DNA from: an uncultured Granulosicoccus sp.
GTDB taxonomy: Bacteria > Pseudomonadota > Gammaproteobacteria > Granulosicoccales > Granulosicoccaceae
DNA length: 64,000 nt
Assembly: GCA_947495035.1 (NCBI GenBank)
Contig: CANLXI010000005.1
Coordinates: 1-64,000, forward strand
Reading direction: 5' to 3'
A model generated the notes under the pieces. The model was not told the origin of the DNA. It saw nothing but the letters and a program-made list of their open reading frames with translations, and did not search any database. Positions 43,887 through 53,427 of the stretch are shown one piece after another. Within the stretch, counting starts at the first letter, position 1. Each line of letters begins with the position of its first letter. A program made the position numbers and the translations under genes.

Positions 43887-46268
43887 ATGTTGAAATACAT
43901 TGATGAAGAGATGCAGGCGACCAGAGCCGTCTCGCCGATTAGCGCCACTGGTCGATATCGTGTCGAGAATGTCAGTTCACGCCGGGATTTTCTGAAGACC
44001 CTGGGTATCTCCGGAAGTCTGGTCGTAGGCTTGCAGCTGTTGCCGAGTGCTTCTGCTCTGGCATTCGATCCCTACCCGACCGGGGCGGAAGACATGCCGC
44101 ACAAGACGGTGACCGACCCGTCGATCTTCGTGGCCATCGACAGTGGCGGTGGTGTGACACTGGTCGCCCATCGCTCGGAGATGGGTACCGGCTCTCGCAC
44201 CAGTCTGCCGATGGTCATGGCCGATGAGATGGAAGCCGATTTCGCACGGGTCAAGGTCATTCAGGCAGAAGGCGACGAGCCCCGTTACGGCAATCAGGAC
44301 ACCGACGGTTCGCGCAGCCTGCGACACTTCGTGCAGCCGGCACGACAAGTGGGCGCGGCAGTACGGCAGATGCTGGAAGCAGCCGCTGCCGAACAATGGG
44401 GCGTGCCGGTGGCGAGGGTCAGGGCGCGCGATCATGCGGTGCGCATGCTCGATGGTGAAGGGCCGGAGGCGCGAGAATCGGGTGAACGTCTGAGCTATGG
44501 TGAACTGGCCGAGGCGGCCATGGCCATGCCGGTACCCGGCTTCGAGGCTCTGACCTTCAAGACCGATGAGCAGTTTCGGTATATGGGCAAGGGCGAGATC
44601 CCGATGGTGGATCTGCATGACATCACGACCGGCAAGGCGATCTATGGTGCTGATATCCTGCTCGATGGCATGCAGTACGCCGTCGTTGCGCGGCCACCTG
44701 TCGTCGGGGGGACGGTCAAGTCCATGGATGCCAGCGAGGCATTGAAGGTGGCTGGTGTCTCTCGGATAGTGGAACTGGCCGGCTCCATTCCTCCGGCAAA
44801 GTTTGCTCCGCTGGGTGGCATTGCCGTGGTCGCCGACAGTACCTGGGCGGCCATCAAGGGTCGTGAGAAGCTGATTGTCGAATGGGACAGTGGTCCGCAC
44901 GGCTCGTTCAACACACCGGCTTACGAAGCCGAGATGAGAGCCACGGCTGCCAATCCCGGCAAGGTTCTGCGCTCGCAGGGAGACCCGGAAGCAAGCTTTG
45001 CCAATGCCGCGAAAGTGGTGTCGGCCGACTATTATCAGCCACATATGGTCCACGCGCAGATGGAACCACTGGTCGCCGTTGCCTCGTTTGCAGAGGGTGA
45101 ACTGGAAGCCTGGGCGCCGGTACAGAGTCCGTACGGCACACGTCAGGATCTGGCCGCCATGCTGGGGCTCGAAGAGGACAAGGTCAGGGTCAATGTCACG
45201 CTGCTTGGCGGTGGGTTTGGTCGCAAGTCCAAGTGCGACTTTGTTCTGGAGGCCGCTTTGGTCTCGAAGGAAGTGGGTGCACCGATCAAGTTGCAGTGGA
45301 CGCGTGAGGATGACATCCGGCACGGCTTCAATGCCACGACCTCTGTCGAGCGACTGGAAGCTGCCATCGATGAGAATGACAAAGTGGTCGGCTGGCGGCA
45401 TCGCTCGGTCTCGCCAACCATCTTCTCCACCTTCATGCCTGATCCGGGGTTCGCCAGTGCAGTGGAAACCGGTATGGGACTGGTCGATTCACCATTGGAT
45501 ATCCCCAATCTGTCGATTGAAGTGGGGGAGGCGATGGCCCATACCCGAATTGGCTGGTTTCGTTCGGTATCAAACGTGCCACATGCCTTCGCCACGCAAT
45601 CGTTCATTGCCGAAGTGGCCGATTCGCTGGGACGTGATCCGAAGGACATGCTGCTCGAGTTGATCGGGCCGGGGCGTATCATCGACCCCAAGGCGACGAA
45701 CATGCCCGACGATCTGTGGAACTATGGCGAGCCCTATGAGGAATTCCCGAACGATACCGCGCGTCTGCGTCACGTGATCGAGCTGGCTGCCGAGAAAGCC
45801 GGTTGGGGCGGCTCCTTGCCCGAGGGGGAAGGTATGGGCATTGCGGCACACCGCAGCTTTGTCAGCTATGTTGCCAATGTGGTCAGAGTGAAGATCGGTG
45901 ACGATGGCATCATCCATATTCCCGAAGTGCATACCGCCATTGACTGTGGTTACTGCATCAATCCGGAGCGGGTGCATTCACAGATGGAAGGGGCCGCGGT
46001 CATGGGTGCCACACTTGCCATGTACTCCGGGATTACGTATGAGAACGGTGCGGTCAAGGAGTCGAACTTCCACGATTACCCGGTAGCCAGGATCACATCC
46101 TATCCGGAGCGTGTGCACACGCATATCGTCGATCATCCATTCTCGGTGCATGCCACGGGAGTGGGAGAACCAGGAGTACCGCCATTTGCCCCGGCGTTGG
46201 CCAATGCCCTGTTTGCAGCGACTGGCAAGCGGCTGCGCGATCTGCCATTTGGTGACAGAGTAGGCTGA
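43887..46268 (+). CDS. iorB: Molybdenum hydroxylase catalytic subunit (IorB-like), Tat-exported
   Basis: A 793-residue Mo-cofactor subunit of the IorB type, which lacks a FAD subunit. A Tat leader is visible as SRRDFLK at residues 31-37 followed by a hydrophobic stretch, so the complex is periplasmic. Cofactor loops LLGGGFGRKSK and the catalytic Glu at about residue 761 (GVGEPGVPPFAPA) are present. It acts on N-heterocycles or aldehydes; the substrate is unknown. No cytochrome partner gene is next to it, so the electron acceptor is unclear. The Tat leader is preceded by 30 residues, longer than usual, and an internal start is possible. Confidence 0.92.
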   Translation: MLKYIDEEMQATRAVSPISATGRYRVENVSSRRDFLKTLGISGSLVVGLQLLPSASALAFDPYPTGAEDMPHKTVTDPSIFVAIDSGGGVTLVAHRSEMGTGSRTSLPMVMADEMEADFARVKVIQAEGDEPRYGNQDTDGSRSLRHFVQPARQVGAAVRQMLEAAAAEQWGVPVARVRARDHAVRMLDGEGPEARESGERLSYGELAEAAMAMPVPGFEALTFKTDEQFRYMGKGEIPMVDLHDITTGKAIYGADILLDGMQYAVVARPPVVGGTVKSMDASEALKVAGVSRIVELAGSIPPAKFAPLGGIAVVADSTWAAIKGREKLIVEWDSGPHGSFNTPAYEAEMRATAANPGKVLRSQGDPEASFANAAKVVSADYYQPHMVHAQMEPLVAVASFAEGELEAWAPVQSPYGTRQDLAAMLGLEEDKVRVNVTLLGGGFGRKSKCDFVLEAALVSKEVGAPIKLQWTREDDIRHGFNATTSVERLEAAIDENDKVVGWRHRSVSPTIFSTFMPDPGFASAVETGMGLVDSPLDIPNLSIEVGEAMAHTRIGWFRSVSNVPHAFATQSFIAEVADSLGRDPKDMLLELIGPGRIIDPKATNMPDDLWNYGEPYEEFPNDTARLRHVIELAAEKAGWGGSLPEGEGMGIAAHRSFVSYVANVVRVKIGDDGIIHIPEVHTAIDCGYCINPERVHSQMEGAAVMGATLAMYSGITYENGAVKESNFHDYPVARITSYPERVHTHIVDHPFSVHATGVGEPGVPPFAPALANALFAATGKRLRDLPFGDRVG

Positions 46269-46279
46269 GTAGAGATGGA

Positions 46280-46310
46280 CGATCCCGGCTGAGGCGCCGA
46301 GCCGGGATCG
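46280..46310 (+). terminator. Stem-loop after the IorAB operon
   Basis: CGATCCCGGCT (46280-46290) and AGCCGGGATCG (46300-46310) form a perfect 11-bp stem with a 9-nt loop, starting 12 bp after the iorB stop. There is no T-run, but the position and strength suggest a transcription end or stabilising hairpin. Confidence 0.6.
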
Positions 46311-46400
46311 CTCGAATTGACTATCTTCAGCTACCCTGATTGAAGTCACTTTAACGTCATTTGCCATGAAAGACCTGCTGCTGTCCAGCTGGAAGATCCG

Positions 46401-47834
46401 ATGAACACTCTGGTGCTGATTGTTGCACTGTCTTTTGCAGCATTCTGGTCACCCATGGCACCGGCCGAAGACTCTGACGAGGCGATGCAGTCTTCATCCT
46501 CACAGCGGAAGGTATCTCGTCAGGCGGTATTGGGTATCGACATTGCGCTCGTCGATGATGCGATGGGCATTCCCGTGCCACGCAGGGCCGGTTCCTATGC
46601 GACGACCGGCAAGTTCTACGGCCGCAATGCGCCGGTGATGCTCTTTCTGACGCTTCTTGCCTACAACGACCCATCGAGGGTCGACAGTGCGGGCGATTCG
46701 GTAATGGACCGTGCCCTGGAGCATCTGCACTCGGCGGTATCGGTCGAGGTGCACCCCTTGTGTCGAGGTGGGCATGCATCGTGGTTCGATATGTATGTGC
46801 CGGTTGCACTGGGCATCGCAAGGCAGGCGCCAACGTTTTGGAGCACTTTCAGCGACGATGAACGCCAGCGTGCAGATCTGCTGATGCGGCATTGTCTGCA
46901 TGCCGCAAACATCTTCCTCAATACAAATTCAACACTGAATGAGCGCTCCAGTGTTCTGGTGGATATGGCAGTGACGGAATCCGGTTCATTGCCGAACCAA
47001 AGCGCTTCCTTTCACGCCTATGGTATTGGTGCCTATCTCTATTTCGGGGGTTCTGACGGTATGACGAAGGTGTTGGCGTCGTACGATGTGGACAGCTTCC
47101 GCACTGCACTGCGCAAGATGGCGTTTGATGATATTGCCGAGCTGTACGACAATGACATGCTGCAGCGCCTGCTTGCAGGGGATGCCATCAGCCCGCGAGC
47201 AAGACCTGATCCGCAGGGTGTCCGAAAGCCGCTGCTCTTTTTGAACACGCTTTCGTTGGAACGCTCGAATCCGGGGGAGGAGCATCCTTACAAAGGGGCA
47301 GACCCAATACCGGCGACGCCCGCAGGCATCTTTCAGCGCTGGGGACATGAATTTGCAGTGGGGGCAATGCCTCGGGGGAATGTCGGGCCGGCGAGCAATG
47401 GGCTGTGCAAGGGTGCGGACATGGGCTTGGCAAGTGGAAAGATGCCGTATGAAGGAGAGGGGAAAGGCATGCCCTACGAGCTGAACGCACGTTCGTCGGT
47501 GAGCGGCCCTCACACACGCTCCTCATGGGATTATGCGGCGTGGGGCATGCAGTCATACACGTATCTGTTTGCTGCACTTTCCTTGACAGGCTATTGGGAT
47601 GAGGAGGATGCCAGGCACCAGAAGATCATTGAACGAGCGCGCCGAGCCACAGAGATCTGGCGCTACATTGGTGAGCATGGATGGCTGAGTAGTGCAGGCC
47701 CGCCGGGGCAGGTCTGCACCACTGCACATGGTAATGCTCATGAGAGCTTTGGCGGCAACCATTGGGCGCAGGGCTTGATGGATGGCTTGTTATCGGATCA
47801 ATGGTCGTTTTTTCACGAACCTCTGGTTCCCTGA
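46401..47834 (+). CDS. Secreted protein of unknown function (477 aa)
   Basis: I do not recognise the family. A signal peptide is visible (LVLIVALSFAAFWSPMAPAED), and the mature part is mostly helical with repeating aromatic-rich helices (ALEHLHSAV, GGHASWFDMYVPVALGIA, WDYAAWGMQSYTYLFAALSLTGYWDEED), the layout of an alpha/alpha-barrel enzyme such as polysaccharide lyases or glycoside hydrolases. The tail HGNAHESFGGNHWAQGLMDGLLSD is distinctive. GGAAG precedes the ATG. It converges on the SMP-30 gene 31 bp away. Sugar-polymer degradation linked to the next operon is only a guess. Confidence 0.75.
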   Translation: MNTLVLIVALSFAAFWSPMAPAEDSDEAMQSSSSQRKVSRQAVLGIDIALVDDAMGIPVPRRAGSYATTGKFYGRNAPVMLFLTLLAYNDPSRVDSAGDSVMDRALEHLHSAVSVEVHPLCRGGHASWFDMYVPVALGIARQAPTFWSTFSDDERQRADLLMRHCLHAANIFLNTNSTLNERSSVLVDMAVTESGSLPNQSASFHAYGIGAYLYFGGSDGMTKVLASYDVDSFRTALRKMAFDDIAELYDNDMLQRLLAGDAISPRARPDPQGVRKPLLFLNTLSLERSNPGEEHPYKGADPIPATPAGIFQRWGHEFAVGAMPRGNVGPASNGLCKGADMGLASGKMPYEGEGKGMPYELNARSSVSGPHTRSSWDYAAWGMQSYTYLFAALSLTGYWDEEDARHQKIIERARRATEIWRYIGEHGWLSSAGPPGQVCTTAHGNAHESFGGNHWAQGLMDGLLSDQWSFFHEPLVP

Positions 47835-47865
47835 CAATGCAATGCTGGTCGAGTACGACAGCGTT

Positions 47866-48792
47866 CTAACGGTTTCTGCCGAACAGATTACCGGTCTTGC
47901 CGGTCGTGCCGGATTCGATGGCGAAGACGCTACCGGACAATGGTGCTTCCGCCAGCTGATCATCACTCAATCCTACTCTGGCACTTGTCACAAAGAGTGT
48001 GGAGCCATTCTTGCCTCCGAATGCACAACTGGTGGGTCTGTGTACCGGAACCCTGACGATGCGATCGATGCTGCCATCCGGTGCATAGCGAATGACGCAG
48101 GCTCCATCCCACTGAGCGCTCCAGACATGACCTTCGTCATCCACGGCCAGACCGTCCGGGACGCCGTCGCGGGAAGCGTCAGGGGCCACGAATACCTGGC
48201 GTTCTCCCAGCGTGCCGGTATCGGCATTGAAATCGAAGCGGTAGATGGTTGCCTTGCCCGAATCGGTGAAGTAGAAAGTGCTTTCGTCATCATTCCAGCC
48301 CAGACCATTGCCAATGTCGATGTCATCCAGCATGCGGGTGATTGTGTGATCCGGATCGATTCGCCAGAGCGAGGCCTGGCCCTTTTCGCCTTTCATGGAC
48401 AGAGAGCTGGCCCACAGGCGACCGTGTGAATCGCATTTGCCATCATTGAATCGATTGTTCGGGCGATCCGATTCAGGTTCGGCGATGGGATTCAGGCTCA
48501 TGTCGGCGTTGATCGTCAAGATCCCTGATTCGCTGGCCGCGATGAAGCCACCTGAACATGCCGGAACCACGACGCCGGTCTGTTCCGTCAGCGACCGACG
48601 TTGAAGTGTCGTGACATCAGGGTCTCCCGATGGACCGATGGCAAATGATTGGAGGGCCGGGTTGACGATATCGACCCAATAGAGTGTCTGTTCGGCCTCG
48701 GACCAATGTGGGCCCTCGCCCAGTTCATCACTGCCGGCCATTGCCACCGTGACACAGTCATCACAGGCCAGTTTCTTCCCATCAATACTCAT
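47866..48792 (-). CDS. SMP-30/gluconolactonase-family protein
   Basis: A 308-residue six-bladed propeller lactonase. Metal-ligand motifs are visible: ELGEGPHW (Glu near residue 27), NNRFNDGKCDSHGRLW, GNGLGWNDDESTFYFTDS and VPDGLAVDDEGHVW. It hydrolyses a sugar lactone, typically after a dehydrogenase step. The start at 48792 overlaps the SDR stop (ATGA), so the two enzymes would work in sequence on the sugar imported by the ABC system upstream. Confidence 0.92.
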   Translation of the reverse strand: MSIDGKKLACDDCVTVAMAGSDELGEGPHWSEAEQTLYWVDIVNPALQSFAIGPSGDPDVTTLQRRSLTEQTGVVVPACSGGFIAASESGILTINADMSLNPIAEPESDRPNNRFNDGKCDSHGRLWASSLSMKGEKGQASLWRIDPDHTITRMLDDIDIGNGLGWNDDESTFYFTDSGKATIYRFDFNADTGTLGERQVFVAPDASRDGVPDGLAVDDEGHVWSAQWDGACVIRYAPDGSIDRIVRVPVHRPTSCAFGGKNGSTLFVTSARVGLSDDQLAEAPLSGSVFAIESGTTGKTGNLFGRNR

Positions 48793-49544
48793 AGTTGTGC
48801 GCAAAGTTGAGCGGACATTCCCTGATCGACCAGCATATCGCTACCGGTCAGGGCCGATGCGGCGTCGGACAGCAGAAATACCGCGCAGTTTCCGACCTCC
48901 TGCACCGTATTGTAACGGTTGCTGGCATGCCAGCTGCAAAACATGGCTTCTGTTGCCGGATCACTGGCGGGACCGTTGGCGATGGCTTCGGTGCGAGTCA
49001 GGCCAGGGCTCAACGAGTTCACCCGAATACCGTGTTGTCCAAGGCTCCATGACATGGAGCGACTCATCGCGACGATTGCGCCCTTGGTGCCGGCGTACAT
49101 CTCGTAACCCGCGGTGCTGGCGCCTGCATGATTCGAGGCAATATTGACGATGCTGCCGGGGTGTTCGGCGCTCACCATGCGGCGGGCAACGGCCTGCGAC
49201 ATGAGAAACACCGAACGCTGGTTGACTCGCCACAAGGTCTCCAGATCTTCCAGTGACATGGACAGGAAGGAGTCGGTAAGGGTGACGCCGGCATTGTTGA
49301 CCAGGCCATCTATTTGGCCGTGATCTGCGATGACCGTATCCAGCCAGGGTTCGATGGCCTTGCTGTCAGCGACGTCGAGTTGACGGCAATCGATGCCATC
49401 GCGTTCCGGAAACGACATCTTGTCTTCCAGCGTTCCGACCACCACACGGGCACCGGCATCGTGACAACATTCCGCAATTCCGCGGCCAATCCCAGCGCCT
49501 CCGCCGGTGACGATGATCAGCTTGTTTGCAAGTTCACTACTCAT
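48789..49544 (-). CDS. Short-chain dehydrogenase/reductase (SDR)
   Basis: A 251-residue classical SDR. NAD(P) site VTGGGAGIGRGIAE (residues about 12-25), LVNNAGVTL (near 82) and the catalytic YxxxK as YAGTK (near 153) after NIASNHAG. It probably oxidises a sugar to a lactone or ketose. Fourth gene in the ABC sugar operon, 60 bp after the second permease, and overlapping the lactonase gene. Confidence 0.92.
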   Translation of the reverse strand: MSSELANKLIIVTGGGAGIGRGIAECCHDAGARVVVGTLEDKMSFPERDGIDCRQLDVADSKAIEPWLDTVIADHGQIDGLVNNAGVTLTDSFLSMSLEDLETLWRVNQRSVFLMSQAVARRMVSAEHPGSIVNIASNHAGASTAGYEMYAGTKGAIVAMSRSMSWSLGQHGIRVNSLSPGLTRTEAIANGPASDPATEAMFCSWHASNRYNTVQEVGNCAVFLLSDAASALTGSDMLVDQGMSAQLCAQL

Positions 49545-49604
49545 GACAATGACTGTGTGAAAGTTTCAGGTTGAGTGTCGCCAATTGCTACTGCACGCCA
49601 TGGA

Positions 49605-50432
49605 CTATTTGACAGCACCTGCCGTGACCCCGGATACGATGCGACGCTGAAAGAAGATGAACAGCACCAGCAAGGGCAGAGAACCGAGTACCGCAGCGGG
49701 GAACAGGTCGGAAGGCGACAGATTGTGATTGCCGACAAAGCGGTAGACGCTGATCATGACGGTGAATTTGCTTTCATCGGTGAGCAGCAGCAGCGGATAG
49801 GTGAAGTCGTTCCAGACCATGAGCATCACGAACAGAGACAGGGTTGCGGTTGCCGGGCCGAGAAGTGGTCTTATGACGTGCCAGAAGATACGAAAATCCG
49901 AGCAATTATCCAGCTTCGCAGCCTCTTCCAGTTCCACTGGAATGCTGCGGATGAAGCTGGTATAGAAGAAGACGGCGAGCGGCAGATTCAAGGCCGTGAA
50001 GGCAAGTATGAGACCGGTATAGGTGTCCAACAGGCCGATGTCCCGAAAAATGACATAGATGGGAGTGATGGTGACGAAGTTCGGGGTGGACAGTCCCAGC
50101 GCCATCAGCAGCACCAGGGCTCGCGCCAGACGATTGGTTCGCCTGGCAAGTGGATAGGCGGCCAGCGCGCCAATGAAGGACACCAGCACGGTGACCGACA
50201 AGGTGATGCCTATCGAGTTGAGCACGCTGCGCAGATAGTTCATTTTCGACAGGGCATTGATGTAGTTGCCGAAATCCAGGCTGCCCGGCAGCCCCAGTGG
50301 ATTCTGTGTGATCTCGGCGCCGCTCTTGAACGACATCATGAGCATGTAGATAACCGGCAACAGCATGAAGGCAACCAGTATCAGGGCCATCGCCGAGAGC
50401 AGCCAGGTACTGACATGACGTTTCAGCTTCAT
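49605..50432 (-). CDS. Sugar ABC transporter permease (MalG type)
   Basis: A 275-residue CUT1-family inner-membrane permease with six hydrophobic spans and the EAA loop ELEEAAKLDNCSDFRIFWHVIRPLLGPA near residue 175, which docks the ATPase. It overlaps the first permease gene by 4 bp (ATGA). Works with the MalF-type permease and the binding protein encoded upstream. Confidence 0.95.
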   Translation of the reverse strand: MKLKRHVSTWLLSAMALILVAFMLLPVIYMLMMSFKSGAEITQNPLGLPGSLDFGNYINALSKMNYLRSVLNSIGITLSVTVLVSFIGALAAYPLARRTNRLARALVLLMALGLSTPNFVTITPIYVIFRDIGLLDTYTGLILAFTALNLPLAVFFYTSFIRSIPVELEEAAKLDNCSDFRIFWHVIRPLLGPATATLSLFVMLMVWNDFTYPLLLLTDESKFTVMISVYRFVGNHNLSPSDLFPAAVLGSLPLLVLFIFFQRRIVSGVTAGAVK

Positions 50433-51304
50433 GTGATGTCCTCGCGTGATCGTAGATAGCGATTCTGAACGTAGGCCACCAGTACCACCAGGATCAACAT
50501 GATGATGGACAACGCACTGGCGAATCCGAACTTGTATTTACCGAACAAGGAATCGATGATGTGCAGGCTCAGTGTGCGGGTAGCTCCATCCGGTCCCCCT
50601 CGGGTCATGATGAAGGGCAGCTCGAAGGTCTTGAGCGTACCGATGGTCGAGAGCATGATGTTGATCGTGAAACTCGGTGCCAGCAGCGGTACCTCGATGT
50701 GACGAAAGCGTTGCCAGCTGCGAGCTCCCTCCAGTGTGGAGGCTTCCTCCAGATCGGAAGGAATGGCCGCATAGCCTGCCAGAAAGATGGCCGTGGTGTA
50801 GCCGGTGAACATCCATATATGTGCAAAGGCCACGGCAATCAGTGCCGTGTTCGGATCACCAATCCAGTTGTGCTGCAGGCTCTCCAGCCCGATGGCTGCC
50901 AACGCCGAATTGAGCCCACCGTTGAATGGCGAGTAGATGAACTGCCAGACATAGCCAACGATGACGAAGGACATCATGGCCGGGGTGAACAGGGCCGCCC
51001 GACACAGATTTCTGACGGCAGGCAGGCGGTGCAGCAGGGCTGCGAAGAACAGGCCAAGAGCCGTCTGCACGACAACCACGATGACGGTAAACAGGATGGT
51101 TGTCGTGAATGCATCCAGATAACGCGAACGGGTGAATATCCGCTCGTAGTTCTTCCAGCCCACGTCGTTGGCGATACCGACTCCGGTGAAGTCGGTAAAG
51201 CTCAAACGCAGCGATAGCAGTATCGGATAGACAAAGAAGGCTCCGATGACCAGTATCGCTGGTAACGTGAACAAAAAGATGCGATAGCGTCTCAGGGTTC
51301 GCAC
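50429..51304 (-). CDS. Sugar ABC transporter permease (MalF type)
   Basis: A 291-residue CUT1-family permease with six spans and the EAA loop SDLEEASTLEGARSWQRFRHIEVPLLAP near residue 195. It lies 6 bp after the binding-protein gene and overlaps the MalG-type gene. Together they form the membrane channel of an oligosaccharide or sugar-derivative importer. Confidence 0.95.
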   Translation of the reverse strand: MRTLRRYRIFLFTLPAILVIGAFFVYPILLSLRLSFTDFTGVGIANDVGWKNYERIFTRSRYLDAFTTTILFTVIVVVVQTALGLFFAALLHRLPAVRNLCRAALFTPAMMSFVIVGYVWQFIYSPFNGGLNSALAAIGLESLQHNWIGDPNTALIAVAFAHIWMFTGYTTAIFLAGYAAIPSDLEEASTLEGARSWQRFRHIEVPLLAPSFTINIMLSTIGTLKTFELPFIMTRGGPDGATRTLSLHIIDSLFGKYKFGFASALSIIMLILVVLVAYVQNRYLRSREDIT

Positions 51305-51310
51305 GGGATT

Positions 51311-52534
51311 CTACTGGTCTTCGACGATTTCGTCCCAGCGGGACAGTACGTCGGCAGGGTCTTTGTCGAGATTCAGCAGATAGCCCGTCATGCTGTCGAA
51401 GATTTCCGATTCAAGCGGCTTGGGCCATTCGAGCACGCTGAAGGGAAACATGATGGTGCCACCGTTGTCTCGCGAAGCATTGTAAGGGGCTGCGACTTCG
51501 GAAACACCACTTTCGCCATCGGTGAAAGGACTGTAGGCAGATTCCGACACCAGCATCTGGTGCAGATTCTCATTGTCGGTAAAGAACTCGACGAAACGAC
51601 TTGCAGCCTCGGGCTGATCCGACTTGGCGGCAATCGACCAGCCGATACCGAACAGATCAAGTGCGACACCGGTGTCCTTGTTCGAAGGGATGGGAGCGAA
51701 TACAAAGTCCAGGCTGTCGTTTTCCGAGAAGCTTTTGATGTTCCACGCACCCTGCGGCATCATGGCAAAATTGCCTGCCTTGAACTCTGACAGGGCCGTT
51801 GACCACGGATCCAGGCCCGCCTGCATTTGCGCATCGAAACAACCGGCGTCTTCGAGTTCCGGGAACGTTTGCAAAGTGCTGATGAAGGCATCGCTATCTT
51901 CAAACAATGCATCACCGGCACCGAGTGAGGCAGCTTCACCGGGTCCTCTCTCCAGTCCATTGGCAATGGCGTAGAGCGGTGCCGAGAATCCACCATTGAA
52001 AATCATCGGTTTGATGCCGGCAGCCTGAAGTTTGCCACAGGCATCCTTGAGGGCGTCGATTGTCGTGGGGGCTGCATCGATACCTGCCTGTTTGAGCAAT
52101 CCCATGTTGACGAAGTTGCCCATGCCGATGACTTCCAGGGGCATGATGTGAACCGCATCGCCTGCACTGATTGTCTTCTGCAGTGCCGGAGACAGGCGCT
52201 CGAACCAGTCGCCCTTGTCGATCGGAGCCAGCAGACCGGCATCACCCCAGACCTTGACCAGAGGCATGTCCGTCATCATCACATCAGGCGGGTTGTCGCC
52301 CTGTACCCGGGGTGGCAGCACGATGTCGGTATCGGTTCGGCTGATGTACGAAAAGTCGATCTCTATGTCCGGGTTGGCTGCTTCGAATTGTTCGATGAGC
52401 TGTGGCAAGGCGGCAGGTTCCGCATCGTTGCCTTTCCAGGCAGTGACTTCAAGGGTCACCGCCTGAGCGGCTGGCACGGTCAGTAGTGCGCCGACACACA
52501 GCAAGGAAGTCGTGGTGGGAATGAATCTTTTCAT
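51311..52534 (-). CDS. Sugar ABC transporter substrate-binding protein
   Basis: A 407-residue extracellular solute-binding protein of the MalE/UgpB class, with signal peptide (LLCVGALLTVPAAQA) and the opening VTLEVTAWKGNDAEP...LIEQFEAANPDIEIDFSY. GGDALFED and GNFAMMPQGAWNI are typical blocks. It is first in the minus-strand operon of two permeases, SDR and lactonase. No ATPase gene is present, so one must be shared from elsewhere in the genome. Regulator not seen nearby. Confidence 0.93.
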   Translation of the reverse strand: MKRFIPTTTSLLCVGALLTVPAAQAVTLEVTAWKGNDAEPAALPQLIEQFEAANPDIEIDFSYISRTDTDIVLPPRVQGDNPPDVMMTDMPLVKVWGDAGLLAPIDKGDWFERLSPALQKTISAGDAVHIMPLEVIGMGNFVNMGLLKQAGIDAAPTTIDALKDACGKLQAAGIKPMIFNGGFSAPLYAIANGLERGPGEAASLGAGDALFEDSDAFISTLQTFPELEDAGCFDAQMQAGLDPWSTALSEFKAGNFAMMPQGAWNIKSFSENDSLDFVFAPIPSNKDTGVALDLFGIGWSIAAKSDQPEAASRFVEFFTDNENLHQMLVSESAYSPFTDGESGVSEVAAPYNASRDNGGTIMFPFSVLEWPKPLESEIFDSMTGYLLNLDKDPADVLSRWDEIVEDQ

Positions 52535-53427
52535 GGACGCTGTTTCTCCTGATTGGCAGCAGTGCAGTGAAGTTCAAGCACAAGAAAATAATACACGATC
52601 TGTATTTGATGGTGCACGATCTATTGTCATTGTTATTTGATCGATGCGAAATGTTTCCACTTTCTCATTTGCACTTGTGAACCGATAGCAAGTAGACGGC
52701 GTGAAAATTGTCATTGATGCGTATGTGTCGGAAATGTGGCGAATCTGAATGGGCGTGAACGTGAACCGCTGGTCGCATCCGCAGGTCGTTGGAAGGTGTA
52801 CTCGCGCGTTCTTGTAGAGGCCTGAGTGTCCGTGGGTGTCCGGAATGCCTGGAAGTGCTCGGGAATGCTCGGGAATGCTCGGGAATGCTCGGAGTGCTCG
52901 GAGTGCTCGGAGTGCTCGGAGTGCTCGGGAATGCTCGGGAATGCTCGGGAATGCTCGAGGGTGCTCGTAAATAGTTGAGCCTGCCTGGTCGACTGGACTC
53001 CTCGGGAAGCCAGATCATTGACCACTTTCCGAGATGGTTGGCGAGCGGTTTGTCAGTTTCTCAGCCCACGTCGTGCGCGCAGGCGAGCCTGAAGAGGGCG
53101 CGCCAGTTGATTGTGTGAACTCAATCGCAGCTTCCCTGGATCCTTACGCCGTTGTAAACGTCGTGCAAAACCGGTGACAACTCCGGAACCGAGACTACTG
53201 CTCCATGACGACACGGTCGTGTCTTGTAAGGGGCTGCCCCCCTGCAACACGCGATCCGGTCTGCTGAACCCGCTTGGCGGTGCAGCCCTTGGAGTTGACT
53301 GAACAGTTCTCAATCAAGGGTCGCATTTGCATTAACAGGAAAACTTTCACGACTGGTCGATGTTCGGTCTGGCAGTTTTTCAATGCGGCATGCAGCAAGA
53401 CCGTGCAGTGGTAGAAATTGACGCGGG
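52535..53427. other. 893-bp intergenic region with a minisatellite
   Basis: No gene is supported with confidence. The leftward part is AT-rich upstream of the binding-protein gene and should hold its promoter. The middle holds a block of 10-bp and 9-bp repeats at 52861-52966. Small frames cross the repeats on both strands and give EHS/SIP-rich peptides, but lack ribosome-binding sites. A stretch around 53050-53170 contains no recognised structure. Confidence 0.4.
52861..52966. repeat. Minisatellite of mixed 10-bp and 9-bp units
   Basis: GGGAATGCTC three times (52861-52890), GGAGTGCTC four times (52891-52926), GGGAATGCTC three times (52927-52956) and a degenerate GAGGGTGCTC (52957-52966). The blocks are 30, 36 and 30 bp, so each is a multiple of three and keeps frame. 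A degenerate copy precedes it (GGAAGTGCTC at 52851-52860). Perfect copies imply recent slippage. Confidence 0.95.

Noticed and set aside
43977..45401. Long antisense open frame over the IorB gene
   Set aside because: The sense strand carries the Tat leader and Mo-cofactor motifs; the antisense frame has no ribosome-binding site or family signature.
52861..52966. Possible CRISPR array
   Set aside because: Units are 9-10 bp without spacers, so it is a minisatellite.
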